DNA of 36,840 bases, from NCBI GenBank assembly GCA_902789835.1, contig CADAPN010000007.1, positions 1-36,840 of the forward strand. Reading direction: 5' to 3'. The notes under the pieces were generated by a model. That model worked only from the letters and a program-made list of their open reading frames with translations, did not search any database and was not told where the DNA came from. Numbering within the stretch: the first letter of the stretch is position 1; each line of letters starts with the position of its first letter. This document shows, in pieces, positions 15,313 through 23,818 of the stretch. This DNA is from Oscillospiraceae bacterium. GTDB taxonomy: Bacteria > Bacillota_A > Clostridia > Oscillospirales > Oscillospiraceae. The translations under genes were made by a program, and so were the position numbers.

Positions 15313-16554
15313 TTATTCTTTTCCGCAGGCTTTCGCCGCAGAAATACCGGCAAGCCGCCCGGTACTCCAGGCGATCTGCAGGTTGAATCCACCCGTATAC
15401 GCATCCAGATCCATCACTTCTCCGGCAAAATACAGGCCTTGGATCAGCTTGGATCGCATGCTTCTGGGGTCGATTTCTTTTGTACTGACACCGCCGGCTG
15501 TAACGATTGCTTCCGCGTATGGCCTTGTTCCGGATACCTCGATCGGAAACGCTTTCAGACTGCGGAGCAGACGGTGTCTCATCTCTCGGGTAACTTCATT
15601 CGCCCGGATTGTCTCGGGAACCTCCGCAAGGCGGGAAAGCTCCGGAATCAGCGCATGCGGAACCAGGTCGAAGAGGGCATTGCGAAACTCTTTGTTCTGA
15701 TATTTCTTCAGATCCCTCTGAATCCGCAAATCAAGTGTCTTTTCATCCAGCGCGGGCTTCAGATCGATCTCCAGCCGGTAGGCCGCCGTTTCAAAATGCC
15801 GCATTCTGGAAGTAGCGGACAAAACCAGCGGTCCCGATACACCGAAATGTGTAAAAAGCATCTCTCCCTGCTCCCTACAGAGCAGTTTGTCATCCTCATA
15901 CACACGAAGCTCCACATTTTTCAGGGAAAGCCCCTGCAGTCTCATGCAGCAGGGATCCGGACTCTCCAGCGGGACCAGCGACGGTCGAAGCGGCGTTACT
16001 GTGTGTCCGGCCGCCTTTGCGAAGCGATATCCGTCCCCGGTTGACCCCGTCAGCGGATAGGACAGTCCCCCCGTACAGACAACACAGGCCTTGCAGGCAA
16101 TTGTCTCCTCCGCGGTCTTCACCCCGCAGACCGTACCCTCGCGAAGAGAGATTCCCTTTGCTTCCTTCTGCAGAATCGTGACACCGCTCTCCCGGCAGAG
16201 TTTCTGCATGAGATTTGCAACGTCGTTTGCCCGGTCCGATTGCGGGAAAACCCTTTTTCCGCGCTCGGTTTTCAAAGGAAGACCGTGTTCCTCGAAAAAG
16301 GCCATCACGCGCTCCGGCGGAAATGCCGTCAGCGCGCTGTAGAGAAAACGGCCGTCCCCCGGAATGTTCGCCAAGACTTCCCGGACGTCGCTGTTGTTCG
16401 TAAGGTTACAGCGTCCCTTTCCCGAGATGCGGAGTTTCTTTCCGGTTTTGTCGTTCTTTTCCAGCAGCAGCACCGAAGCGCCCTGATCTGCGGCAGCATA
16501 AGCCGCCATCATACCGGCCGGTCCCGCGCCGACAACAATAATATCCGCTTTCAT
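15313..16554 (-). CDS. HI0933/BaiN-like FAD-dependent oxidoreductase
   Basis: 413 residues. The N-terminal dinucleotide motif is IIVVGAGPAGMMAAYAA, followed by the family mark GKKLRISGKGRCNLTNN. Later marks are FTHFGVSGPLVLSATS near 236, ETIRANEVTRE, TAGGVSTKEIDP and LYFAGEVMDLDAYTGGFNLQIAWSTGRLAG at the C-terminus, where FAD is held. Members are annotated as YhiN/HI0933 or BaiN (bile-acid-related) flavoproteins; the physiological substrate of this one is not known and the BaiN role should not be assumed. Its ATG overlaps the rluB stop by four bases (ATGA), indicating translational coupling. Confidence 0.88.
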   Translation of the reverse strand: MKADIIVVGAGPAGMMAAYAAADQGASVLLLEKNDKTGKKLRISGKGRCNLTNNSDVREVLANIPGDGRFLYSALTAFPPERVMAFFEEHGLPLKTERGKRVFPQSDRANDVANLMQKLCRESGVTILQKEAKGISLREGTVCGVKTAEETIACKACVVCTGGLSYPLTGSTGDGYRFAKAAGHTVTPLRPSLVPLESPDPCCMRLQGLSLKNVELRVYEDDKLLCREQGEMLFTHFGVSGPLVLSATSRMRHFETAAYRLEIDLKPALDEKTLDLRIQRDLKKYQNKEFRNALFDLVPHALIPELSRLAEVPETIRANEVTREMRHRLLRSLKAFPIEVSGTRPYAEAIVTAGGVSTKEIDPRSMRSKLIQGLYFAGEVMDLDAYTGGFNLQIAWSTGRLAGISAAKACGKE

Positions 16555-17267
16555 GTTGCGCTCGCTCCCATCACCGAGGCGATCTCTTCCTCGCTCAGCG
16601 GACGGAATCTGCCGCTCGGGAGATCTCCGAGAAGCAAGCCACCCTCTGCGATTCTGGTCAGTCGGGCAACACGCAGTCCTGCTTCTTCACACATCCGGCG
16701 GATTTCCCGATTTCGCCCTTCTCCGATGGTGATGTCCAGCACCGCGGCCCGGTCCGTTTTTTTCAGGACCCGTAGCTCGACCGCCTGTACCGATACCCCG
16801 TCCAGTTCAAACGGCTCCCGCATCCGGGCGATCCGGGCGTCAAGTCCGTCTCCTTCCACCCGGGTGCGATAGGTCTTCAGGATCCTGGAGGACGGATGCA
16901 TGACACGGTTTGCAAAAGAACCGTCGTTGGTCATGAGGAGCAGGCCCTCAGACATGAGATCCAGCCGTCCCACCGGATATACTCTCCCGGCTGAGTCCGG
17001 CAGAAGCTCCCGAACCGATTTTCTTCCCTGCTCATCATGCAGAGAACAGACATATCCCCGCGGTTTGTTCAGCATGTAATACCGCTTCTCTTCCTTGACG
17101 GGAAGCGCTTCTCCGTCGAGGGTGATCGTGTCGTCGCTTTCCGCCCGGTCCCCCAGTTTGGCCGGATGACCGTTTACCCACACGCGTCCGTCCGAGATGG
17201 CAAGCTCTGCGGCTCTGCGGGACATCAGTCCGGATTCGGCAATAATTTTTTGGAGGCGTTCTGCCAT
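16551..17267 (-). CDS. rluB: 23S rRNA pseudouridine synthase, RsuA/RluB family
   Basis: 238 residues. An S4 RNA-binding domain comes first (ERLQKIIAESGLMSRRAAELAISDGRVWVNG). The catalytic domain has YMLNKPRGYVCS, the active-site segment VGRLDLMSEGLLLMTNDG with its catalytic Asp, and GRNREIRRMCEEAGLRVARLTRI. RluB of E. coli modifies U2605 of 23S rRNA; RluE/RsuA-type targets cannot be fully excluded, but the position next to scpAB fits RluB of Firmicutes. The ATG shares one base with the ytfJ stop (TGATG). Confidence 0.9.
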   Translation of the reverse strand: MAERLQKIIAESGLMSRRAAELAISDGRVWVNGHPAKLGDRAESDDTITLDGEALPVKEEKRYYMLNKPRGYVCSLHDEQGRKSVRELLPDSAGRVYPVGRLDLMSEGLLLMTNDGSFANRVMHPSSRILKTYRTRVEGDGLDARIARMREPFELDGVSVQAVELRVLKKTDRAAVLDITIGEGRNREIRRMCEEAGLRVARLTRIAEGGLLLGDLPSGRFRPLSEEEIASVMGASAT

Positions 17268-17656
17268 CAGGTTGCGTTCTTCTGCTTTTCGATGAAGCTG
17301 TCGACTCTGTCGATGACCTGCGGGACCATATCAATGAGACGGTCCACCGTGTTGCTTGCCGGCGGCGTGACGTTGATCATCCGGATCACACCGTCCTTGA
17401 TCACGAGGAAACCGATGGGATCGATTTTAACACCGGTGGCGTTTCCGCCGCCGTAAGGCCGATCCCCGCCGATCTTCTTTCCGGTAAACTCAACTCCGCC
17501 GCCGCCAAAGCCGACGCTGACCCGGGAGATCGGAACCAGGGTGATTCCGTCCGGCGTATAAATCGGCTCACCGACAACGGTGTCGACTTTCAGCATGTTT
17601 TTGACGTTGTCCATGGTTGCCTGCATGAGTTCGCCAATCGGATTTGTATTCTCCAT
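17267..17656 (-). CDS. ytfJ: YtfJ/GerW family sporulation protein
   Basis: 129 residues, matching the small GerW/YtfJ family. Marks are PIGELMQATMDNVKNMLKVDTVVG, GITLVPISRVSVGFGGGG, a glycine-rich middle (GGDRPYGGGNATG), and IDPIGFLVIKDG. In B. subtilis the protein is spore-associated and needed for some germination responses; related proteins occur in non-spore-formers too, so its presence hints at but does not prove sporulation. AGGAAG precedes the ATG. The 72-base gap before it contains a small GACGGA/TCCGTC hairpin (17711-17726) with no U-tract. Confidence 0.9.
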   Translation of the reverse strand: MENTNPIGELMQATMDNVKNMLKVDTVVGEPIYTPDGITLVPISRVSVGFGGGGVEFTGKKIGGDRPYGGGNATGVKIDPIGFLVIKDGVIRMINVTPPASNTVDRLIDMVPQVIDRVDSFIEKQKNAT

Positions 17657-17728
17657 CTGATATACTTCCTTTCCTTTATGACAATCCTGTAATATCTTTC
17701 TGATCCGTTTGACGGATTTCTCCGTCTG

Positions 17729-18649
17729 TCAGGGCTTTTCCGCTTCCCCGGCCGCCGTATCCCCGGCCGTGTCTCCCTCCGGTTCGGGCAGCGAAGGCAC
17801 TTCTCCGGTCTCCGTCGTTTTCGACACATCCGTGTTTTCCGGAAGCTTCGGCTCCTCCGAAGTGTCCGCCGGTTGTTCCTGCAGCTTCTTCAGGGCTTCC
17901 TGTTCCTGCTGCTTCCGCAGGGCTTCCTGTTCCGCGGCTTTCTGCGCTTCCAGCTCCGCCTGATAGCGCGCGGCATCCTCCGGATGTTCTGCCAGCCACT
18001 TGTTCAGCGCCTGCTCCTCTTCCTTCTTCTCGCGCTTTACCCGCTTCTTGCTGCGAAGCAGGATCATCAGCGCTCCGGCGCCGATTCGAAGTCCGGTGCC
18101 GACAATTTGGCCGATTCGAATGGTCATGGTCAGGCCAAATTCAAAAAACATGCGGTCACTGACAAAGTCAATATCTGTCCATACGCTGCTGTCCCGACAG
18201 TGGAAGCGTTCGGTGCAGATCGGAGCAAGCTGGGACAGACCCGCATTCACAACCGAAAACGTCCTCGCCACCAGATAAGGATCGCAGCCCGCTGCGGTCC
18301 AGTGCAGGACAAACCGCTCCACTTTGAACTTTCTGCCGAAGCGCCCGAAGCCTTTCAGCACGACCTTCAAAAGGTCGATGATTTCTTCGGCATTCAGTGA
18401 CAGCGAGCGTTCTTTTTTCTGCTTTTTGGGTTTTTCTTCCTTCGGCTGGGCCTCGGGCTTTGGTTCTTCCTTCGGTTTTTCCTCTTTCGGCTTACTCTTT
18501 TTTCGAGGGATCAGCTGAAACTTGATGCCGGCCGCTTTTGCAGAAACGCGGATAACCTCGTCCTCATATCGCAGATCCGCCCCGATCGGGATCAGCATGA
18601 TCAAGGTGATCAGTCCGACCAATACTCCGAGAATAATCCACCCGATCAT
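17729..18649 (-). CDS. DUF2953 (YtfI-like) membrane protein
   Basis: 306 residues. One N-terminal membrane helix (about 3-23) is followed by IGADLRYEDEVIRVSAKAAGIKFQLIP, typical of DUF2953. A Lys/Glu/Pro-rich stretch comes at about 49-82. A conserved core follows (VERFVLHWTAAGCDPYLVART, then FHCRDSSVWTDIDF), with a second hydrophobic segment near 180-199. The C-terminal 100 residues are Gln/Glu/Ala-rich, coiled-coil-like then disordered, longer than in B. subtilis YtfI. It is often found next to ytfJ, as here. The function of the family is not established. Confidence 0.8.
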   Translation of the reverse strand: MIGWIILGVLVGLITLIMLIPIGADLRYEDEVIRVSAKAAGIKFQLIPRKKSKPKEEKPKEEPKPEAQPKEEKPKKQKKERSLSLNAEEIIDLLKVVLKGFGRFGRKFKVERFVLHWTAAGCDPYLVARTFSVVNAGLSQLAPICTERFHCRDSSVWTDIDFVSDRMFFEFGLTMTIRIGQIVGTGLRIGAGALMILLRSKKRVKREKKEEEQALNKWLAEHPEDAARYQAELEAQKAAEQEALRKQQEQEALKKLQEQPADTSEEPKLPENTDVSKTTETGEVPSLPEPEGDTAGDTAAGEAEKP

Positions 18650-18655
18650 ATCGCA

Positions 18656-19273
18656 TCACGCTCCTGTGTTCTTCGTCTCGGTATCATCGAAAAACGTCTG
18701 CTGTTCGCTGTCCTGTTCCTGTATTTTGGCAATGCTCTTTCTCAGCTGTTCGGTTCCCTCGCTTCCCTGTACCTCCGGAAGCGGAGGAAGCTGCTGCAGC
18801 GTCTCGATCCCCATCACTCTCAGGAAGGCATCCGTCGTCGCATAGAGTGTCGGGCGGCCCGGTGCTTCCAGCTTTCCGCAGGCCTCAATCAGGCCGCGGT
18901 CCTGCAGCGCCGAAACGGTATAGCTGCTGTCCACCCCGCGCATTTTTTCAATCACTGCGCGGGTCACCGGCTGATAGTAGGCAACGATCGCCAGTGTTTC
19001 CAGCGCCGACTGCGACAGCATCGGCGGCTTGCGCTGTTCCAGGGTTTTCACGATCAGCTGTGCATATTCCGGCGCGGAACAAAGCTGCAGCTTGTTGTCC
19101 ATCCGCAGCAGGCGGATTCCTCTCCCGCCGCGGTCGTATTCATCAGACAGTTCTTTTGCTGCCTGTAAAACCTCATCCTGCTCCACCGCAAACACAAGCG
19201 AAAGCCTTCCAACCGGTACGCTTTCTCCGGCGGCAAACAGCACCGCTTCCAGAGCGGCCTTTAAATCCGTCAT
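18656..19273 (-). CDS. scpB: Segregation and condensation protein B
   Basis: 205 residues of two winged-helix domains. Marks are LKAALEAVLFAAGESVPVGRL at the start, LETLAIVAYYQPVTRAVIEKMRGV in the middle and LIEACGKLEAPGRPTLYATT. ScpB bridges ScpA in the SMC condensin complex that organises and segregates chromosomes. The ATG overlaps the scpA stop by four bases, a coupling usual for this pair, and GAGGAAG precedes it. The last 40 residues (after LPPLPEVQG) are a low-complexity acidic tail. Confidence 0.93.
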   Translation of the reverse strand: MTDLKAALEAVLFAAGESVPVGRLSLVFAVEQDEVLQAAKELSDEYDRGGRGIRLLRMDNKLQLCSAPEYAQLIVKTLEQRKPPMLSQSALETLAIVAYYQPVTRAVIEKMRGVDSSYTVSALQDRGLIEACGKLEAPGRPTLYATTDAFLRVMGIETLQQLPPLPEVQGSEGTEQLRKSIAKIQEQDSEQQTFFDDTETKNTGA

Positions 19274-20070
19274 GATTCTTCCTCAAAACTCTCCAATACC
19301 TTTTCAATTTCGGTGTCAGAACCGGAAAAATGAAGTATGACCTGCTCTTCCACCCGTTCAAAGGTCAGATTGCCGGAACGGCAGAGCTCCAGCACCGCCA
19401 CAAAGGTCGCAACGACTTCGGAACTCGTGTTGCATCTTCCGTAAAGTCCGGCCAGCGACTGCGGCCCTTTACGCAGCCGGTTGATGATTTCCAGTCCCTT
19501 GTCCCTGACGCTGTAGACGATCCGGCGCGGCATGGCGGCAAACAGACGCCGCTCCGATTCGGGGTTCGAGGCCGTACCGCGGCTCCAGATTCCGAGCATC
19601 GCTTTGAGCAGGTCCACCGGCTCATGGTGATAGGCATATTCCCTTTTCGCGGTCGGCATAGGCTCCGGCGGCTTTGTCATATAAAGGAAGCCCTTTTCGG
19701 AAGCGGACTTCAGCTGCGGAAGCACCAGCGCCATCGCCGCAAAGCGGTCTCTTGCCTGTAGCTGTTCCAGAGACTGCATCAGCAGTTCCAGTTCGCTGAC
19801 CTCTTCTTCGGTGGTCAGAAGCGTTCTCGTCTTCAGATAGAGCAGATGTGCCGCCATCTGGACAAATTCACTGGCGATTTCCAGATCCAGGCTCTGCATC
19901 CGATCCAGATATTCCAGATACTGATCCAGAATATCGGAAACACTCAGGTCCCGTATCTCGATTTTGTTCTTCTGAAGGAGCATCAGGATCAGACTCAGCG
20001 GGCCTTCAAAATCCTGCATGCTGTCCTTCTCCCGGACAATCCCCTCCAGGCGAAAACTTGGATTTTCCAT
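19270..20070 (-). CDS. scpA: Segregation and condensation protein A
   Basis: 266 residues, the kleisin subunit linking the SMC heads. The N-terminal kleisin segment reads MQDFEGPLSLILMLLQKNKIEIRDLSVSDILDQY, followed by ASEFVQMAAHLLYLKTRTLL. The C-terminal winged helix (SLAGLYGRCNTSSEVVATFVAVLELCRSGNL) contacts SMC. AAGG precedes the ATG, which lies 7 bases after the site-2 protease stop. Operon partner scpB overlaps its end. Confidence 0.95.
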   Translation of the reverse strand: MENPSFRLEGIVREKDSMQDFEGPLSLILMLLQKNKIEIRDLSVSDILDQYLEYLDRMQSLDLEIASEFVQMAAHLLYLKTRTLLTTEEEVSELELLMQSLEQLQARDRFAAMALVLPQLKSASEKGFLYMTKPPEPMPTAKREYAYHHEPVDLLKAMLGIWSRGTASNPESERRLFAAMPRRIVYSVRDKGLEIINRLRKGPQSLAGLYGRCNTSSEVVATFVAVLELCRSGNLTFERVEEQVILHFSGSDTEIEKVLESFEEES

Positions 20071-20077
20071 TCAAACC

Positions 20078-20755
20078 TTATCCATTCATCAGATGAAATG
20101 CTGCCTGTGCGATCGGAAACAGGAAACCGAAAACGTCTCGGATCAGCCGGCTGAGCGGGCGGCCGAGGACACCGGTCCATACCAGCGCGATCAGCGCGAT
20201 GGAGCCGTAGCGTTCATATCGCATCAGCTTCCAGTATGCGGAATCGGACAGGGCGGAAAACAGGATTTTGGACCCGTCCAGAGGCGGAACCGGAATCAGG
20301 TTGAAGATACAGAATCCGAGACTGATGTATGCGGTCAGCTCCAGCAGCTCCAGAATCGTCTTCCCGGCTTCACTGCCCGAGAGCGGCGTCAGAAGAGCGC
20401 CGTACAGAAACAGGAAAACAAGCGTGATCAGAAGATTGCACCCGGGGCCGGCCAGCGCGGTTACCGCCATCCCTCTCTTCGGGTTTTTGAAATTCATCAT
20501 GTTGACCGGGACGGGTTTCGCCCAGCCGAACCGGAAGACCAGCATCATCAGCAAGCCCATGGGATCAAGATGCTTCAGGGGGTTCAGGGTGAGCCTTCCG
20601 GCCCGTTTTGCGGTGTCGTCACCGAGGCGGTACGCAACAAGCCCGTGAGAGAGCTCATGGAGGGTGATACAGACCAGTGAAGGAATGACGCCCAGCAGGA
20701 TGCTGAGCAGATATGTGAAATCAAACCCCTCCCAGATTGAGCGCAGTGCGTCCAC
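20078..20755 (-). CDS. Site-2 protease family membrane metalloprotease (M50)
   Basis: 225 residues from the GTG at 20755, chosen because AAGGGGG lies seven bases upstream; an in-frame TTG at 20803 falls inside the promoter. The zinc motif HELSH is in the first helix region (ITLHELSHGLVAYRLGD) and the third ligand region is FNLIPVPPLDGSK. Several membrane helices fit the compact M50 class found in Firmicutes next to scpA. It cleaves within the membrane, but the substrate is unknown. First gene of the long operon that ends with ispH-rpsA. Confidence 0.92.
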   Translation of the reverse strand: MDALRSIWEGFDFTYLLSILLGVIPSLVCITLHELSHGLVAYRLGDDTAKRAGRLTLNPLKHLDPMGLLMMLVFRFGWAKPVPVNMMNFKNPKRGMAVTALAGPGCNLLITLVFLFLYGALLTPLSGSEAGKTILELLELTAYISLGFCIFNLIPVPPLDGSKILFSALSDSAYWKLMRYERYGSIALIALVWTGVLGRPLSRLIRDVFGFLFPIAQAAFHLMNG

Positions 20756-20793
20756 CGTCTTCCCCCTTTTCCGTTTCGATTCGCTATTTAAAT

Positions 20794-20822
20794 ATAATAC
20801 CAAATCTCATACCGGAATACAA
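20794..20822 (-). promoter_or_regulatory. Promoter of the site-2 protease to ispH-rpsA operon
   Basis: Minus strand TTGTAT (20822-20817), 17-bp spacer, TATTAT (20799-20794), about 38 bases upstream of the GTG start. No other clear promoter was seen across the following 8 kb, though internal ones cannot be ruled out. Confidence 0.65.
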
Positions 20823-20836
20823 GATAGAATTCACAT

Positions 20837-20881
20837 ATCATAGAGAAAAGAGCCGCAAAATGCAGCTCTTTTCTCTATGAT
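20837..20881 (-). terminator. Intrinsic terminator of the YdjGHI-like operon
   Basis: Perfect 17-bp stem with AGAGAAAAGAGC/GCTCTTTTCTCT and a further GCA/TGC inside the loop, ten bases after the TPM gene stop. The U-rich part is in the stem's own 3' arm. Confidence 0.75.
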
Positions 20882-20890
20882 TTCCTATGT

Positions 20891-21718
20891 TCAGAACTTT
20901 CCGCTGTGTCCGGAGAAGCCCCCGGAATTTACGGTCGTACCGCCGTGGAAAGAGGAATCCCTGTTTTCCGTCCGGATTACGGTCCTCGAAACCGTCCGGT
21001 TGAGAAACACGTCCCGTTTCAGACTGAAGTGGATTCCGCCCGGAACAATATACTCGTCCGCCCGGCTCTGCGGCTTCACCGGTTTCATCCGCCGTCTCAT
21101 GCCTTCACAGGCGCCGAAGCTTACCAGCAGAGGAACCCCGATGATGATGCCGGTGCTGAGCTCCGAGGGGATGCCGCTTCTGCTGTCTATCTGCACATCC
21201 ACCGGGTTTCCTTCCGCGGCGCGGGCAAGCAGCTGTTCACAGCCGCTGATATAATCCGCAAAGCCAGCGTTCCAGTCATCCCGGCGGAAGTCATCCAGAA
21301 AGTTGTTTTCCAGAACTTCTTTTCCGTAATCCGTGAATGCGTAATGAGCGTCGCTTCCGTAAGCGATCAGGCAGTAGTCTCTCTCCGCCATGCTCAGCAC
21401 CAGCAGGATTCCGTTGCGGTTCTGCCCGAGCCCCATCCGATAACGGTTATAGAAGTCTTCCGAGAAGCTCCGAATACTGCTGTAGCTGCCGTAATCCCGA
21501 AAGTCCTGCAGCGTGACGACATAAACGCCGCAGCCGTAGCGCTCCGAAACGCTCTCTGCCGCGGATTCCAGCTTCTGCCACTGGTCCGACGATGTCAGCC
21601 CTGCAGTGTCTGACACATAATACGGCAGTTCCTGGGTGGATTCCGCCATGGCCGAAGTACCTGACAGCAGCATGATGGCCAGAAGCAGAATCAACGTGAG
21701 GGAAAACAATTTTTTCAT
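20891..21718 (-). CDS. TPM-domain membrane protein (YdjH-like)
   Basis: 275 residues from the ATG at 21718, with AGGAGG six bases upstream; the GTG five codons earlier is part of that site. An N-terminal signal peptide (KKLFSLTLILLLAIMLLSGTSAMA) leads to a TPM domain (about 30-165) with YYVSDTAGLTSSDQW, GCGVYVVTLQDF and NRNGILLVLSMAERDYCLIAYG. A second membrane segment (about 192-207) and a basic cytoplasmic part follow, ending in a Gly/Ser-rich tail (GGFSGHSGKF). TPM domains occur in envelope-stress and photosystem repair proteins. Its place after a zinc-ribbon gene and an SPFH gene mirrors B. subtilis ydjG-ydjH-ydjI, whose products work with PspA at the membrane. Confidence 0.8.
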   Translation of the reverse strand: MKKLFSLTLILLLAIMLLSGTSAMAESTQELPYYVSDTAGLTSSDQWQKLESAAESVSERYGCGVYVVTLQDFRDYGSYSSIRSFSEDFYNRYRMGLGQNRNGILLVLSMAERDYCLIAYGSDAHYAFTDYGKEVLENNFLDDFRRDDWNAGFADYISGCEQLLARAAEGNPVDVQIDSRSGIPSELSTGIIIGVPLLVSFGACEGMRRRMKPVKPQSRADEYIVPGGIHFSLKRDVFLNRTVSRTVIRTENRDSSFHGGTTVNSGGFSGHSGKF

Positions 21719-21729
21719 GTCAGCCCTCC

Positions 21730-22845
21730 TCACATGAACTTCAGCAGCACGGTCAGTACCGCGGCCAGGGGCAACGCAATTCCCGCAAACCAGCCGAAAT
21801 ATCGCCCCATCGAAACCGGAAGATCCCCGATAAACTTTCCTGTCTGTCCGTTCATGGCAAAAATGAAGTTCTGGTTTTTCCAGCGTGTACTCAGCATCCA
21901 GACCGGCAGAAGCGCGTAGGAAGTCTTCTCGCGGTGAATGTGAACCTCTCTCTGTTTCGGGATGACGGAAGAATAGCCCGAAACCGTGGAATCCATGATT
22001 TCCAGCGCCGTTTGGGAGCCGCGTTTCTGAACCCGTTCAAAGCTTTCTCTGTCGTCCACATCATAGATGTCCGCCATAAACCCGGGCATATAAGCCGTCG
22101 AAAAGGGTTTTAACTCCGAATAATCAAAGGGTTCAATGGAATCCATCAGTTCATCCGGCATCTTTTTGGACCCGTCGGCGGGAATTCTCGTAAAGCGGAC
22201 GGTCCCGGCCCGGCGGACGTCAAAGTACTCCGTTGTCGTGATCAGTTCGTTTCCGTGTGTTACCGAGTTCACCCTGGTTGCCTGATAACTGGTATCCGCA
22301 ACGGCTGTCTCATCAAAGAGCCAGAACGGGACGTAGACGCCCTTGATCTCTTCCAGATGATTCTCCGACGAGAACTCTTTTGGCAGCAGCTTCTTGCCCC
22401 GGTAGTAGTTTTTCAGGGATGCAACAGCCTGTTCTTTTGAAAGCTTGAACGGCAGGATATAGTCCGGGCGAAGCATACCGTGAAACTGTCCCGGGACGAT
22501 GGAGGGATTCCCGCAATAGGGGCAACTGCCGGCCGCCGTCGTGGCGTCAAAAACCAGCTGTGCCCCGCAGGAGGGGCAGTTATAGATCTTCATTCCCTCC
22601 TGTTCCGCGTCCCAGAACTGTTCTTCCGCATTTTCGTCCGATTCCTGCATCTGGGCGGCAGCCGCGGCTGTTTCGTCAATTGCCGCCTGTTCCGCCTGTT
22701 CCAGCTTGTCCTTGTAGATTTTTTCGATTTCTGCAGTGGTAAAGCTGCTTCCGCAGTAATCGCACTGCAGCTTTCCGCTGGCGCCGTCAAAGCGCAGCGG
22801 TCCCGTGCACGACGGGCACTGATAGTTCGTGATCTGTGACGCCAT
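21730..22845 (-). CDS. Zinc-ribbon membrane protein (TFIIB-type ribbon, YdjG-like)
   Basis: 371 residues from the ATG at 22845 (AGGAG six bases upstream; the TTG two codons earlier is less likely). Two zinc ribbons are visible, CPSC...CDYC at about 9-32 and CPSC...CPYC at about 88-111, separated by a Gln/Glu/Ala-rich helix (46-80). The remaining part (YILPFKLSKEQAVASLKNYYRGK, VYVPFWLFD, YALLPVWMLSTRWKNQNFIFAMNGQTGK) matches the conserved body of this zinc-ribbon family. A single C-terminal membrane helix (about 350-369) anchors it. Likely a partner of the neighbouring SPFH and TPM proteins. It starts 2 bases after the lipoprotein stop. Confidence 0.85.
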   Translation of the reverse strand: MASQITNYQCPSCTGPLRFDGASGKLQCDYCGSSFTTAEIEKIYKDKLEQAEQAAIDETAAAAAQMQESDENAEEQFWDAEQEGMKIYNCPSCGAQLVFDATTAAGSCPYCGNPSIVPGQFHGMLRPDYILPFKLSKEQAVASLKNYYRGKKLLPKEFSSENHLEEIKGVYVPFWLFDETAVADTSYQATRVNSVTHGNELITTTEYFDVRRAGTVRFTRIPADGSKKMPDELMDSIEPFDYSELKPFSTAYMPGFMADIYDVDDRESFERVQKRGSQTALEIMDSTVSGYSSVIPKQREVHIHREKTSYALLPVWMLSTRWKNQNFIFAMNGQTGKFIGDLPVSMGRYFGWFAGIALPLAAVLTVLLKFM

Positions 22846-22847
22846 GT

Positions 22848-23789
22848 TCAACTCCTGTCGGGAAGCGCGGCCTGCGCCTCTTCCGCACGCTCTCTTCTCG
22901 CCTCAAGGCTCTGCCACGGTATTTGATCGGGCAGTTCCGCCTTTTCTTTCAACAGCGGAAGATACCAATCCTCATAATAAAAGGGTCTCTGCTCTTCGGG
23001 TGTATCGTTCCAGTCTTCGCCCCAGCGTCTCATGTAAACCGTCGCGCGAAAACTCTCCCCCTCTGCTTCATGCATGATATCCGGGATCAGGATGGCCGGA
23101 TCCGGTTCGGTGAGACGCCATTGTCCGCCCTGAATCTCCATGAAGGCAAAATAACCGCTGACGGAAACCAGCGTCCCTTCCTCCTCCGTGATAAACCGGA
23201 CCTGGGAAAGGGGCTCCGCCCTACTTCCGTCCTCATCCCAGAGCGTCAGAAGAACCGTGCCGTCCTCCTGGGCTTCAAACACTGCGCAGCAGTCGTACCA
23301 GCTGACAGGCATTTCTCCCTTGGAATCCTCAATCTTCCACCAGCCGTACCAGCCGCCGGAAAAGGCCTTCGCCGGGAGCGCGGTTTTCTCTTCCGCCGCT
23401 TCCTCCTGAGTGTCCCGCACAAAGTGAAGAAGGGTTTCCCCTTCTCCCTGCAGGAGCAGTTCGTTTCCCTCCACCGTACCGGAAAGGGCGGCATCACCGG
23501 CTTGAAGGAAAATCTTCCCGTCTTCATAGTTCCAGAGAATCCGGCCCTGTGACGTGTCTTCTCCAAGCACGCCGCTTCCGTCCGGGTCCAGGCGAAGAGT
23601 AAGCCTGTTGTCTTTGATCAGGCTTTCCGGAAGCAGGACGCCGTCGCTGTCTCCGCGGACAAGAACCCACCGTCCGGAAAGTCCGCTGGTATCCGTCATC
23701 CGGCCGCAGCCTGTAAGAGCGAAAACCACAAGGAGAAGCATAAGCATTCCGGGTAAAAACCGTTTTCGAATCGTATTCTCCCCCGGCAT
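22848..23789 (-). CDS. Lipoprotein of unknown function within the YdjGHI-like operon
   Basis: 313 residues. The signal peptide (RKRFLPGMLMLLLVVFALTGCG) ends in the lipobox LTGC, with lipidated Cys near 28. The rest is beta-rich with two lipocalin-like or META-like segments (SGRWVLVRGDSDGVLLPE ... LRLDPDGSGVLG, and GGWYGWWKIEDSKG ... AVFEAQEDGTVLLTLWD), then a mixed C-terminus ending in charged helix. Such 'W-x-G-x-W' modules are frequent in Clostridia surface lipoproteins without known function. AGGAG precedes the ATG. B. subtilis ydjGHI has no counterpart, so this is an added component here. Confidence 0.75.
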   Translation of the reverse strand: MPGENTIRKRFLPGMLMLLLVVFALTGCGRMTDTSGLSGRWVLVRGDSDGVLLPESLIKDNRLTLRLDPDGSGVLGEDTSQGRILWNYEDGKIFLQAGDAALSGTVEGNELLLQGEGETLLHFVRDTQEEAAEEKTALPAKAFSGGWYGWWKIEDSKGEMPVSWYDCCAVFEAQEDGTVLLTLWDEDGSRAEPLSQVRFITEEEGTLVSVSGYFAFMEIQGGQWRLTEPDPAILIPDIMHEAEGESFRATVYMRRWGEDWNDTPEEQRPFYYEDWYLPLLKEKAELPDQIPWQSLEARRERAEEAQAALPDRS

Positions 23790-23818
23790 GTCACGCTTCT
23801 CCTCTCTTCTGGATAAGT

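Noticed and set aside
15313..16554. Bile-acid metabolism role for the BaiN-like flavoprotein
   Set aside because: The family is broad and the gene sits in a housekeeping operon with no other bile-acid genes.
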